Source: Trachythela sp. YZ-2020 (lineage: Eukaryota; Cnidaria; Anthozoa; Malacalcyonacea; Clavulariidae). From it: a stretch of DNA of 64,000 nt. Of the stretch, positions 46,941-57,348 are shown in pieces. The position numbers and the translations under genes were made by a program. The stretch lies in contig JADLSH010000249.1 in NCBI GenBank assembly GCA_016169945.1, positions 310,001 through 374,000 on the forward strand. The letters are read 5' to 3'. The first letter of the stretch is position 1; each line of letters starts with the position of its first letter. Below the pieces are notes generated by a model, which saw only the letters and a program-made list of their open reading frames with translations, did not search any database and had not been told where the DNA came from.

Positions 46941-49900
46941 TCGCTAAATTTGGTAAAACGGTACAGTTGGTACTGAACACCATAGCATTTGAAACTGTAT
47001 TTTCATTTGGAATAATACTGGCGTTGGTTCTCGATGGTAATGATTGTATTATCTCACCACTGTTGACTGTGGTATTGCAAGTAGCTATACAAAGGCCTGG
47101 TGTTGCCATCGTAATGGTGGATGGTGGTCTTTGAGTTGCTATGGTAACATTAGATGGTGATATAGGTGTTGGCATGGTTACAGTTGATGGTAATATGGTG
47201 GTTGCCATGGTAATACTAGCTGATGGTATGTGGATGTTTGTTGCTTCTTGATTTTTACTCAAACTATTTTCCATGGAGGCTGGTATAACTGAGATAGGTT
47301 CTTTTCCAACCGAATCTAGGACAGAAAACTTTGATGTTTATAACAACTTTAAAATATCTTTCAATATTGAAAAACGAGCAGGGGGTGTTACACGCCCAAT
47401 GTTTAAAAAGACTGTCGGTGAATTGACCTTCGTCGGTTAAAACGTAGAATTTGAAAGTAACCGGTTTAATAATCAACATTTTCTGTTTTGTTTGATAAAT
47501 ACGAAAATATCTAGCTAAACCAAAACCTCACCTTGATTATTCTTGATCCACTATATCCTTGCAAGATGAAGTGCTTATCAGTCAATATAAGCTGCTGTTT
47601 ACAATTTGACGGGAACTTAAATTACCTAGCACCCCCCCCCCCTCCCCCCCAACAAGCATTCAGTTTCTCCTTCACGTAAGTGACGTTGTCAAAACTGAAA
47701 AGTTGGTCAAAATGTTCCCCAAAACTTGGTCAAAATTTCAGGACACCCCCCCAATGTTCATGCCTTCGCGACGTCCCTGAAAGTAACAACAATATTATAT
47801 TTTTGTTTGATAAATGCCCTGCCAAATCCAAAATTTAGATTTGATATGGAAATTGGCATCCCTCCTGCACACCCTTGGCAAAGGCTAGGAGGGGTGTGCA
47901 CACCCCCCCTGCATTAAAACATATGACAATCTGCGCTAAAATAGCTCGACTCTTCAAAATAGTTGTTAAAATATAATCAACCAACCTCGGACGACCATCG
48001 CGCTGTTTTCTGTCGTATCACAATTCACCACAGGCAATGCAAGGAACTGTCCAGTAAGATCTAATGTTCCGTCAGTCTTTATAAGAAGAAATAAAGTTCA
48101 CAAACAAAGCATTGCTGAAATGAGGTGTTAGTAGCTAGCACGTTAGTAAGGGTATCTCCCTTTCATTTCTGTGACCAGAGATCGATTCCTGCAATACGCA
48201 GTTTTCGGATTATAATTTCACCTCTTTCAGTTCCCGTTTGACTCTACCAAACACCAAGGACGAAAATCCATCTCAAAAAGTGTTTGATATTGATCCCCCT
48301 CTGCCCAAAAAGTGGGGGGTGGATTCGTCCCCCCCCCAGGATTGATGCCCTTGCCAAACACTATATATTTTCTCTAGATACTCCAGTTTCCGCCTGAAGT
48401 TACACTTTTTTAAGGGCTTGCCTTTACTGGACCTCTAGTATAAATAAAGTTAGTTTAGTTTAGGTTTCCTTCTGTAGTAACACTTGACAAATAAGAGATG
48501 ACCCTTACTGGACCTTTTTGGGAACAGTTTAGAACTGATAGAGCTATCCAGTATAGATTAAGTTAGTTCAGTGCTTTCCTTCTGTAGTAACACTGGATCA
48601 ACAATGGATGACCCTTACTGGACTTATATAGGAAGACAGTTTAGAACTGATATATCTATCCAGTATAAATATAGTTAGTTTGAAGTTAACTTAAGGGCGG
48701 GACGAATGATTTAGTTCATGGACGACTCTCCCCTAACAAGTTCAATCATTTGACATCGAGGAGAATAATAAACAAGAGCGCATTGCTCCTTAAAGGATTA
48801 GTAAATAATTCAACAACCTGTTGTCCCAAGAAAGGAGAACTAGAACTAGCGGGAACAGTAAGAACTTGTACCAATGATGTTGCTTTGTCGCCGCCATCCA
48901 AGGAGGCACTGATCAAGGAGTCAGAGTTTGGAAATAGACTACTTGCTGAAGGGACCATTACGTAAACTTGTCCTATAGTTGAATGAAAACACAAACCTGA
49001 CAGTGAGCGATAACTCGCGTTAGGTATTTACACCCCTTTGTATTTAGAATCCTACCTACATTGGATCACCACGTTTGAGATATCTTTTTCAGGTAGTTCA
49101 GACACAAACCATGACTGTGACAGCTTATTGTAGAATACTATCTACAGTGGACCTCCACGTTTAAGATATATTTTTCAGGTAGTTCAGACTCAGACACAAA
49201 CCATGACAGCTTATTGTAGAATAATACTACCTACACTGGACCCCCACGTTTAATTGAGATATCTTTTTCAGGTAGTTCAGACACAAACCATGGCAGCTTA
49301 TTGTGGAAAACTACCTATACAGTGGACCTTCACGTTTGAGATATATGTTTCAGGTAGTTCAGACACAAACCACGGCAGCTTATTGTGGAAAACTACCTAG
49401 AGTGGACCTCCACGTTTGAGGTATCTTTTTCAGGTAGTTCAGACACAAACCACGACAGCTTGTTGTAGGATACTACCTAGAGTGGACCTCCACGTTTGTG
49501 ATATCTTTTTCAGGTAGTTCAGACACAAAGCACAGCAGCTTATTGTAGAATATTACCTACACTTGACCTTCACGTTTGAGATATCTTTTTCAGGTAGTTC
49601 AGACACAAACCATGGCATGCAGCTTATTGTAGAATACTATAGATCTACACTGGACACCCAGGTTTGAGATATCTTTTTCAGGTGGTTCAGACAGAAACCA
49701 TGGCAGCTTATTGTAGAATACTACCTACACTGGACCTGTACGTTTGAGATAGTTCATAACCTACTATAAGTAAAACTCTACCTTGCGCGTCCTGCAAGCT
49801 GGAATCTCTTGCCAGTTCCATTGGATCATCAGTGCGTATGCATATCGTTCTTAAAGGGGTTGTTTTTGATGCTCGCACTCTTCTAGGTTCGGCACCTTTA

Positions 49901-52900
49901 CGTTTCCTACTTCTGTCATCCTTGCTGGAAGTTTTGGGCAGATTTTCTGGCTAAATGGGGAAAGAAAATAGTACTTAAACTTGTATCTATGAAGGATTTC
50001 CCGCTTCTGTCAAATGAGAATGAGAGTTGGCAAGCGAGAGTTTGCATGAGAGTTTTATCAACTCATACGCCCGGTCAAACGAGAACAAGAGTTACGTGAA
50101 AGTTGACTGGATATTACAATGCGTACCGGTCAAAAAGCTCTCATCAACTGTTATCAAAATTTCAACCAGCTCAAAGTTGATGAGAGTGCATGAGAGTGGA
50201 TGGTAAAACGCGAACGAGAGTTGTAACTCTCATTGACTCTCATGCTTGTTTGACCGGGTTTTTAAACGCGCAAAATAATCTGGTCTCAAAGTAAATATTA
50301 TCTGTCAACTTACTGGCGGTAAGCTTTCCAAAGTTCCAGATTCTAGAGCTAACAACGCTTGATGGATGTGATTTTGTAGATCCGTTATAGTTGGAAAGAA
50401 CAACTTGTTTTGGCGAGCTGGTATCGGCTCATCACAACAAAGGAACAAATCCTTTTCAACAAAATTTATTACGCCATGTTTAACTTGGTAAATGTCCGTC
50501 ACCCCTCTCGCGACGAGTTCATTGATCTTTTCCACAACCCGAGGGTCGAGTCTGGAAGTCCCGAAGCTAGCTTGGGTGGGGAGGAGGGTGAGGGTCTGGT
50601 GGGGGAACATCTCGTCTTCGTCATGGTGATATTCATGTGCTATCTCGAGGGGGAACTGGACATAGAATCTGGTGAGAAAATATTATGAAAAATGCTTTGT
50701 TGGACCAGGGCATTTTGTAAGAATTCGTCAGTGGGGGGGAGCCCCCCCCCTCCCGTCCCGGGTTCAACGAAAAGGGACCTAACAAACCTCTGTGGCATGA
50801 TTTCCTGCATTTTCAGTGACAGTTTTTTTATATATCCCATCTGGACAGACTGAGCTTTCAGTATAAAAGCAAGGTTTTATTATGGGAGTATTTAAACACT
50901 CTTCTGAACAAAGTAATTATCTTCTTTTTTGCTTATATTCTAGAGAAAAGAGACCTTAAATAGTGTACTTGTGGGGGGGGACAACATATGGTCTGGGGGT
51001 GCTTTGCCCCCCCCCAGTTTATTAGTTAAAGATAGTAATGCAACATTGGTTAAGGGCGTGCCTAGCGATGGCTGATTGGTTTTGAATACTGCCTACACTG
51101 GACCTTCACGTTTGAGATGTCTTTTTTAGGGAGTTCAGATACAAACCACGACTGCTTATTGTTGAATACTACCCACACAGGACCCTCATGCACGAGATAT
51201 CACCATCACTACAGAAAATCGGAAGTGAAAACAGCTTTGTTTGACATACCGTTCTTCTCCTTGACTCTCAAGACAAGCGACTCTCAATGCGGTCAGAGCA
51301 CGTTCTTGGGCTAGTCTCAGCCCTGGCGTACCCTCGTGACTTTCATCAACCTTAAATTCTGGAAACTTTCTAACTCGCTTGATATAGATCCGAGCGGGGC
51401 ACGTCGGACGATGTGTTGGCTTCACTGCTTGACCGTCTTCGTTATACTCGACCTTGACCTTGTTGCCTTTCCTCCGGGGACCATACTGGCATTCCATCAC
51501 TGTGGCACGACGACCTAGTATGCACACACAGGTTGTATTTACTGATTTAAGGTGGCTCTCTACAATGTTTTGAAATGTAGAACTTTAGAAAAATAGATTC
51601 CTGAACGAGTTTTAAAAAATTCTGTAGAGCCAAAAACTTGTAAACCTTTTTAAACTTGTTCAGATAATCTATTGTACTAGACGAAAATGTTTTATGAAAT
51701 AAAAAATGGGGGTAACCAGGCGTTCTTGCGAGTAAAGTGCGTTAAAACTAAAATGCCGGCCATATATTGAAACGTCATTGTTACCATAGCAAGGGTAATG
51801 ACGTCATTTTTGTGAACAATTTCCGACTCTTAGAAATTAGAATATGCTCAATATGTGTGGTACAATTTTTGTTTGCTAATAAGTAACAGTTCTTCAAAAA
51901 AATTCAATCTAAATCATAAATTTACCATATTTCAAAAATTGTAGGGAGCCACCTTAAGGCAACATACATAGCAGGGACGTATACAGGGGATCGAGGTTAT
52001 AGTAAAAATATTAAATTTATGGTGGACCAAATAGGGCACACTGAATAATAGCTTTTTTCTGTTTTATATCAGATTATTTTATTTAATCTGTATACAAGCT
52101 CTCACTGATAAGGAGTGTTGGTGACACATGCACTTTTTACTTCCACTCATGCCTGTAAATTTTATCTTTGTGTAGGTATAGTTAAACTAGTGTACAGGGA
52201 TGCAAACAAGGCAGATGCCCCCCAAAAGTTTTGGAGTTAGCGAGTAACTCCAGGCTTAGGTAACTAACTCCACATGATTTTGGAGTTGTTAGCCAGTGAC
52301 TCCAGGTTAAGATAGCCAACTCCACTGCCTCTACATGATTTCAGAGTTGGCCTGTAACTCCAGAATTCTTGATTCAACTAAGTTTTGATGTTTTGAAGTG
52401 CACATTTTGAATTTGGAGTTAGCCCCTTAGACTATGGAGGTAACGTCGCTCCAAGGCTCCCTAACGTCTGCAGCCATGCCCTTGCTACCAAGATTTGATT
52501 CCTGCAGTGTGCAGTAGTAACGGTCATTCCAGAAAAGACCAACACTCCTTCACAGATGAAATTTGTGCTGTCCACAGGGGGTAAAATCTATTTCTGATAA
52601 TAGCAAAATCTACTAGGATGTCAAGAGAGGGTTTAACTTCTCATTTCCTCCATGGAGGAGATGTGGATGTTTTTTTAGAATGACCCAACCACCCCCTCAG
52701 TTCCATGCAAAAGGAATGCTTCCAGTTTGACCAAACACCAAAGGTTTTCTCCTGGTATTCCAATTTCCCCCTGTAGCTACACTGGGAATGGTCCTTACTG
52801 GACTTCTAGGCAAGGTTGAACAGTTTAGAATCTGACAGAGCTATCCAGTTTAAATTATACAGTTAATTTACCAAATTTTATACCATTCAAAGATGTATTT

Positions 52901-54581
52901 AGCAGTTTTCAAACTGAAAATCCCAAGTCATGTTATTGATGCCTGGTCAGATCGGATTCAGGATGATCTTGTAATTGATTTAAGATTTAGATTCTAATAA
53001 TAAATCATCAGACTTTGATTTGCCAAATATGATCGGATGAGCCCTCAAATATAAATTGCCAAAATAACTACGGAATACCCTGCCACACCAAGCCAGAGAT
53101 GGATATAAGAAGATTTTTGCAATCTTTTTTATCTTCTTAATTCTTAATTCATTTTAAGGCAATATAAGAAGATTTTCGACATTCAAACAAAAATGTAATG
53201 ACGTCACAATATGATGTCATTTTGGTGATTTGTATGATGTTTATATGAAGTGTCAAACAGTTATCATATAGATCTATATTGGTGAAAAACTAACAAATTT
53301 ACATTTTGATTTCTTGAATAATAAATTAATATAGAAAAATTGAATAATATAATAAATCTGGTCTAAAACAAAATCTTCTTAAAATAATATAAGAAGATTT
53401 GCCATCCTTGCACCAAGCTGAACTTTGTTAGCCACTTGGCTATGTGGCTACATGACTACACCCATCCACTAACTTACTACAGTATGTGGCCACCTGGCCA
53501 TACTGCTACACGGTTACCTAGCTAAGCATGTCAAAATGTTGGTGGGTGTAAAAGTTTAAAGTCAAGTGCTGTGTTGGCAGTGCTTTCTTTATGGCAAAAA
53601 TGAAAGGTTGTGAACTAACCCTAACCATAGCCACGTAGCAAAGTAGTCACATCCAATCACACCTTTCTAGTGCAGGTTATTCTATAGTTATGCCAAATTA
53701 CCCACCACTGTATGTACCACCAACTTACCACTGTTGAGGAAGGGGACACCATCATACGGTACGTACTGGCTCTTCCACATAAACCGAACTGAAGGCTTTT
53801 GTGACGATGGCGATTGCCTAGTCCCCCAAGAACTGTGTGTATGTTCCTTATGCATACTCAACAATGTATCCAGCTCCACCTCGTTATGCACATATCCCCG
53901 ATAGCTATCGCCAATCCTTTCACCTGCCTTTAACTGAGCTGCCCATGGGGGTAGGTCTCCTAACTCTGGCGGTAGGTCTTCCGATTCGGTTGCTACAGCA
54001 TGATCATCGATTTGAGTGCTGCCATCCAACATAGAATTATCGTCCACTCGAGTTCTTCTATCTAAGACAGTATTTTCCATATTTCCCACTGTAAGCTCAT
54101 CTTTTTCAGTTGGGTTAATAAACCCCTCCAACAAATTATTTTCGGAAGTCGATATTTGCGTTTCAAAAGTAACGTTGTTTTCGCTTATAGTATGGGCGAT
54201 CGGATCATCATTTTGATTCAATGTATCGCTCTGACTCTGAAAAGACAATATAGTATTTGAGCTTGCAGTCGCAGGAATCGTATAGACTAAGTCTTTTGTA
54301 TCGAGAACTGTAGTGACACTAGTGTTCAACTGTTCGCCGGCTTCGCCCGTCTCTACAATATTATCGCATTGTTCGGATCGAATAGCGGCAATTTTTGAGT
54401 GTGTTTCTATGTCATTTTCTCCCAAAACATTGCTATTTGTCTCCAGTCGACTCGAAGCTTGTGTTTCGACGCTTGCTGCTGCCAAAATAGTGCATTTCTC
54501 TTCTAAATTTATAGTTGAATGACTCGATTCCACAACAATGGCCGAATTTGTATGTGTCTCCGTATACTCACCCGAAATCAT
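46807..54581 (-). CDS. CARF: Calcium-responsive transcription factor (CARF) homologue, 7 exons
   Basis: CARF is a nuclear DNA-binding activator first described at the Ca-response element of mammalian BDNF. Exons on the minus strand are 54581-53729, 51514-51250, 50668-50314, 49950-49782, 48996-48818, 48076-47986 and 47315-46807. Phases agree and give 806 residues (human 725). The conserved core starts at about residue 205: ERIGDSYRGYV, WGTRQSP, MWKSQYVPYDGVPFLNSG, TVMECQYGPRRKG, CPARIYIKRVRKFPEFKV and LFFPTITDLQNHIHQALL. The N-terminal 200 residues are acidic and Ser/Thr-rich. A basic run DRSRKRKGAEPRRVR may act in nuclear import. The C-terminus has degenerate Thr/Met/Pro repeats (MTSP, TITMATP). 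The start follows an in-frame TAA closely. The last three exons fit phase and splice signals but have little family sequence to confirm them. Confidence 0.92.
48125..48690 (+). repeat. Full tRNA-headed SINE with about 2.5 tail monomers, CARF intron 5
   Basis: The head GTGACCAGAGATCGATTCCT is near 48170. The body includes ACTCTACCAAACACC and a C-rich tract. The tail units (TTTCCTTCTGTAGTAACACT, GACCCTTACTGGAC, AGAACTGATAGAGCTATCC) follow to 48690. It is in the opposite orientation to CARF. Confidence 0.8.
49060..49755 (+). repeat. Tandem array of 82-90 bp, eight units, filling CARF intron 4
   Basis: Each unit contains ATCTTTTTCAGGTAGTTCAG, ACACAAACCA, GCAGCTTATTGTAGAATACT and GGACCTCCACGTTTGAGA. 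Single, diverged units occur near 1.1, 18.1, 20.8, 21.2 and 51.1 kb, so this is a dispersed repeat with one local expansion. Confidence 0.9.
49995..50265. repeat. Foldback repeat in CARF intron 3
   Basis: TCAAATGAGAATGAGAGTTG near 50009 pairs with CAACTCTC-type words up to TGACTCTCATGCTTGTTTGA at about 50236. The words CGGTCAAACGAGAA and GATGAGAGTGCATGAGAGTG recur inside. It is a probable miniature element. Confidence 0.5.
50690..51010 (+). repeat. Dispersed repeat, copy in CARF intron 2
   Basis: It shares, in inverted orientation, several blocks with 59690-60050: GGGATAT-type sequence next to a GACTGAGCTTT block, a CTCTTCTGAAC block and C-rich ends (CCCCCCCC). No coding capacity is seen. 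Confidence 0.6.
51551..51953. mobile_element. TTAA-flanked MITE (piggyBac-like), CARF intron 1
   Basis: The element has ends GGTGGCTCTCTACAAT and ATTGTAGGGAGCCACC, with TTAA at 51547-51550 and 51954-51957. It is 403 bp with no transposase. It shares TCTGTAGAGCCAAAA and CGTCATTGTTACCATAGCAA with the 45.0-45.6 kb element. Confidence 0.85.
52440..52865 (+). repeat. tRNA-headed SINE with a single tail unit, CARF intron 1
   Basis: The head-like CTACCAAGATTTGATTCCTG (about 52486) is followed by the body GACCAAACACCAAAGGTTTT and one tail unit (CCCCCTGTAGCTACACTGG, CTTACTGGACTTCTAGG, GACAGAGCTATCCAG). This looks like the single-copy state of the tail that is expanded elsewhere. Confidence 0.7.
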
Positions 54582-55144
54582 ATCTTATTGTCGAAATTCA
54601 ATCCAGACGATTTAAATATGCCGCGATCGCAAGATGTTCTCGTCTAAAACGTGAAATCGAGACTCCTTTAGGTTAAAAAATATTTCAAATTTCAAGCCTC
54701 GATTGAAGAATCGAATGTTTTTGCCTCGACCGCGTGTTGTGAAATCGACAACTTGTGAAATTTACATTCTTCCTGTCGCGGTGTATCCTGGGTGTATATG
54801 CGAGATTCTGATCTCGCTATATAGCTGAAGTAATATATCATGCATCCAAATTGTGTGTTGACAAACGAGGCATTAGCCGAGTGTTTTAACAAATTTTAGG
54901 GAATTTTGAAAGCACCATAATAAACTACTTCAACTGTTTCATATAGCTTCTCAATGACCCCTGAAAAGTCCTGACGTTATGTCCCTGATTTGTATTAGAA
55001 ATTGATCATTTGTTGAGCAAGATGAATTATTTAAACTAGCTACAAATGCTGTACTTGACAGATTGCTTGACTGGGTGGCCGAAAAACACAGACGGACCAT
55101 CTTTTCTACACTGAAGTTTGTGCCGACAGATAATTTATCTCCAG
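54582..55144. other. CARF 5' flank up to the LINE insertion
   Basis: This should contain the CARF promoter and 5'UTR. The LINE begins somewhere between about 55000 and 55150, within about 0.5 kb of the CARF start. I see no clear target-site duplication and no core promoter motif. Confidence 0.45.
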
Positions 55145-57303
55145 TATAAATATTGTCACTCCATGGATTCATCACGACCTTAGGAAATCCATGACTGATA
55201 GAAATAGAATGCTGAAGAAAGCGCGTAATTCTAAGACGGCTGAAGATTGGAATATTTACAAACGATTACGGAATGCATGTAGTAATAAACTAAAAACAGC
55301 TAAGAGTTCATTTCAAAGAAATCTGTTGGATAAAAACACGCTAAATTCCAGGAAATTTTGGCAAGTGATTAAGAAAATTCCACCTTTTCGGAAAACAGCA
55401 ACAGCAAGTGGCGGAAACTCACTGGATAAAGCAACCTTGCAGAATCAAGCGGAGAACTTTAGCGAGTATTTTTCTACGGCTGTAAATAAATTGAAGGAAA
55501 ATTCGATAAGACTGATGAATTTTGTCTGGAAATACCCGAAACAAATAGCATCACGAACCTCTCATGATTTCAAAATCCAAAATGTTTCAAACTCATTTGT
55601 TCTCAGGGAATTGAGAAAAATGAAAAGGAACAAAGCATGTGGCGTTGATGATTTACCACCTGGTATGTTGAGAGATTGCTGTGAGCATGTTTATCAACCA
55701 TTATCCCATATAATAAACTTAGCTATACGGACAAACAAAATACCAACGGCTTGGAAAATCGCGAAGGTGATCCCAGTCCATAAGAAAGGCTCTAGAGGTG
55801 ATCCAGGAAATTATCGACCAATCTCGGTACTACCTGTTTTATCCAAAATTCTAGAGAAGGCAATACATCAACAGTTAATGGATCATTTAGAGGAGCAAAG
55901 TTTACTGGCGGAACATCAGTTTGGGTATAGACCAAATAGATCAACGAATTTGGCGGCAACACTACTTGTAGATAACATCAGAAGAGAGGTCGATCGCGGT
56001 AATCTGGTGGGTACTGTGTTTATAGACCTATGTAAGGCGTTCGATACACTTAGTCACAGCACTTTGCTTAGTAAACTCCCAGCATATGGAATAGATGGTA
56101 ACGAACTGGAATTGTTTACTGATTATTTGTTTCAAAGGCAACAAGTTGTTTATCTGGGATCAAGTACATCTGATATCCGGCCAGTTTGTAGCGGGGTGCC
56201 TCAAGGTTCTATTTTGGGACCACTACTGTTCATTATATTCTACAATGATTTTGATGATTATATCCGCGAGAGTCAAGTCTTGATGTATGCCGACGACACG
56301 GTAATCTACACGGCTGGAAAAAGTATTGAACTCATTGAAAAAACATTAACAGATGATTTAAAATATATTGCCGAATACTGTGATGAGAATGAGTTAGTCA
56401 TTAATTTGAATAAGGGGAAGACGGAGGTTATGCTATTTGGAACGGCGAAGAGGCTTTCACTACAAAGTCGACAGATGGAAGTTAAATTTCGTGGAACATC
56501 AATAAACAACACAGAAACATATACGTATCTTGGGCATATACTCGATAAGAATCTATCAATGCGGGATAATTTTGACAAAGCTTACAAGAAATCCTGTAAT
56601 CGATTGAAGCTTTTGTCTAAATTGCGGCACTCGATGAACTCAGACACTGCATTAAGGATTTACCAAACGATGATTCAACCTATTATGACATATACGGGAA
56701 TACTTAAATTGCATTTTTCAGGCACACAGATGGGTAGGATGGAATCGATGGAAAGGCGAGTGCGAAGCATGACTTCCACCTCGGGAAATCTGGTACCTTC
56801 TACTGTGCAGAGTCTGCACAAACGAGCATGTAAGACAGTGAGACAATGCTTAGATAATCAAATATGTACAAATTTCCATGAGTACTTTAGAATTAATGAA
56901 CATAATAGCAACACCAGAAATATGGGATTCCTGGTAAATATTCCAAAAGTCAAATTGGAATTTGCTAGGCAATCATTTTACTTTCAAGGTGCCAAAGTCT
57001 ATAATGATTTGCCTATTGAAATAAGACAAGAGCAAAACTTTTGCAAGTTCCTAAACATGTTGAACGAACATTTTAAATGATAACATTTAACATTTAGAGT
57101 GTTAAATTTTTAGCTTTTTACATTAATAGTAAATTTTAGGGTTTTTATATATAGCTAGGTTTAGCAATATTTTATTGCGATCTTGTTTTCTATAATTTTT
57201 ATATGTAAATAGAGGACACATTTTGATAGCAGTGTCGTTTTGAACACTGAAATGTTTTCATCCTCTGTAAAGATTACATAATAATAAATAATAATAATAA
57301 TAA
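55145..57303 (+). mobile_element. 5'-truncated CR1/Jockey-type LINE
   Basis: It contains the reverse transcriptase frame 55191-57080, then about 200 bp of 3'UTR, and ends in an AATAATAATAAT tract (57281-57303), the simple-repeat tail common in CR1-like elements. The endonuclease half is missing. The frame is open a little upstream of the first ATG (a TPWIHHDLRKSM block), as expected if the 5' end was lost on insertion. Confidence 0.85.
55191..57080 (+). CDS. LINE reverse transcriptase (C-terminal part of ORF2), uninterrupted
   Basis: These 629 codons contain no stop or frameshift. Reverse-transcriptase blocks appear in order: NKACGVDDLPPGML (fingers), KVIPVHKKGSRGDPGNYRPI, EHQFGYRPNRST, FIDLCKAFDTLSH (first catalytic Asp at about 279), SGVPQGSILGPLLF and MYADDTVIY (YADD at about 366-369). 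Then come ELVINLNKGKTEVMLFG, YTYLGHILD and the C-terminal KVKLEFARQSFYFQGAKVYN typical of CR1-like elements. The polymerase core has all visible key residues. Without its endonuclease this copy cannot retrotranspose alone. It lies head to head with CARF, just upstream. Confidence 0.93.
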   Translation: MTDRNRMLKKARNSKTAEDWNIYKRLRNACSNKLKTAKSSFQRNLLDKNTLNSRKFWQVIKKIPPFRKTATASGGNSLDKATLQNQAENFSEYFSTAVNKLKENSIRLMNFVWKYPKQIASRTSHDFKIQNVSNSFVLRELRKMKRNKACGVDDLPPGMLRDCCEHVYQPLSHIINLAIRTNKIPTAWKIAKVIPVHKKGSRGDPGNYRPISVLPVLSKILEKAIHQQLMDHLEEQSLLAEHQFGYRPNRSTNLAATLLVDNIRREVDRGNLVGTVFIDLCKAFDTLSHSTLLSKLPAYGIDGNELELFTDYLFQRQQVVYLGSSTSDIRPVCSGVPQGSILGPLLFIIFYNDFDDYIRESQVLMYADDTVIYTAGKSIELIEKTLTDDLKYIAEYCDENELVINLNKGKTEVMLFGTAKRLSLQSRQMEVKFRGTSINNTETYTYLGHILDKNLSMRDNFDKAYKKSCNRLKLLSKLRHSMNSDTALRIYQTMIQPIMTYTGILKLHFSGTQMGRMESMERRVRSMTSTSGNLVPSTVQSLHKRACKTVRQCLDNQICTNFHEYFRINEHNSNTRNMGFLVNIPKVKLEFARQSFYFQGAKVYNDLPIEIRQEQNFCKFLNMLNEHFK

Positions 57304-57348
57304 TGAAGTGCAATGGAAAACATAAGTTTATCAGTAAATTCTCATTAA

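Noticed and set aside
49060..49755. Recursive splice sites in CARF intron 4
   Set aside because: The TTTTTCAG|GTAG motif is on the strand opposite to CARF transcription, so it cannot act in that gene.
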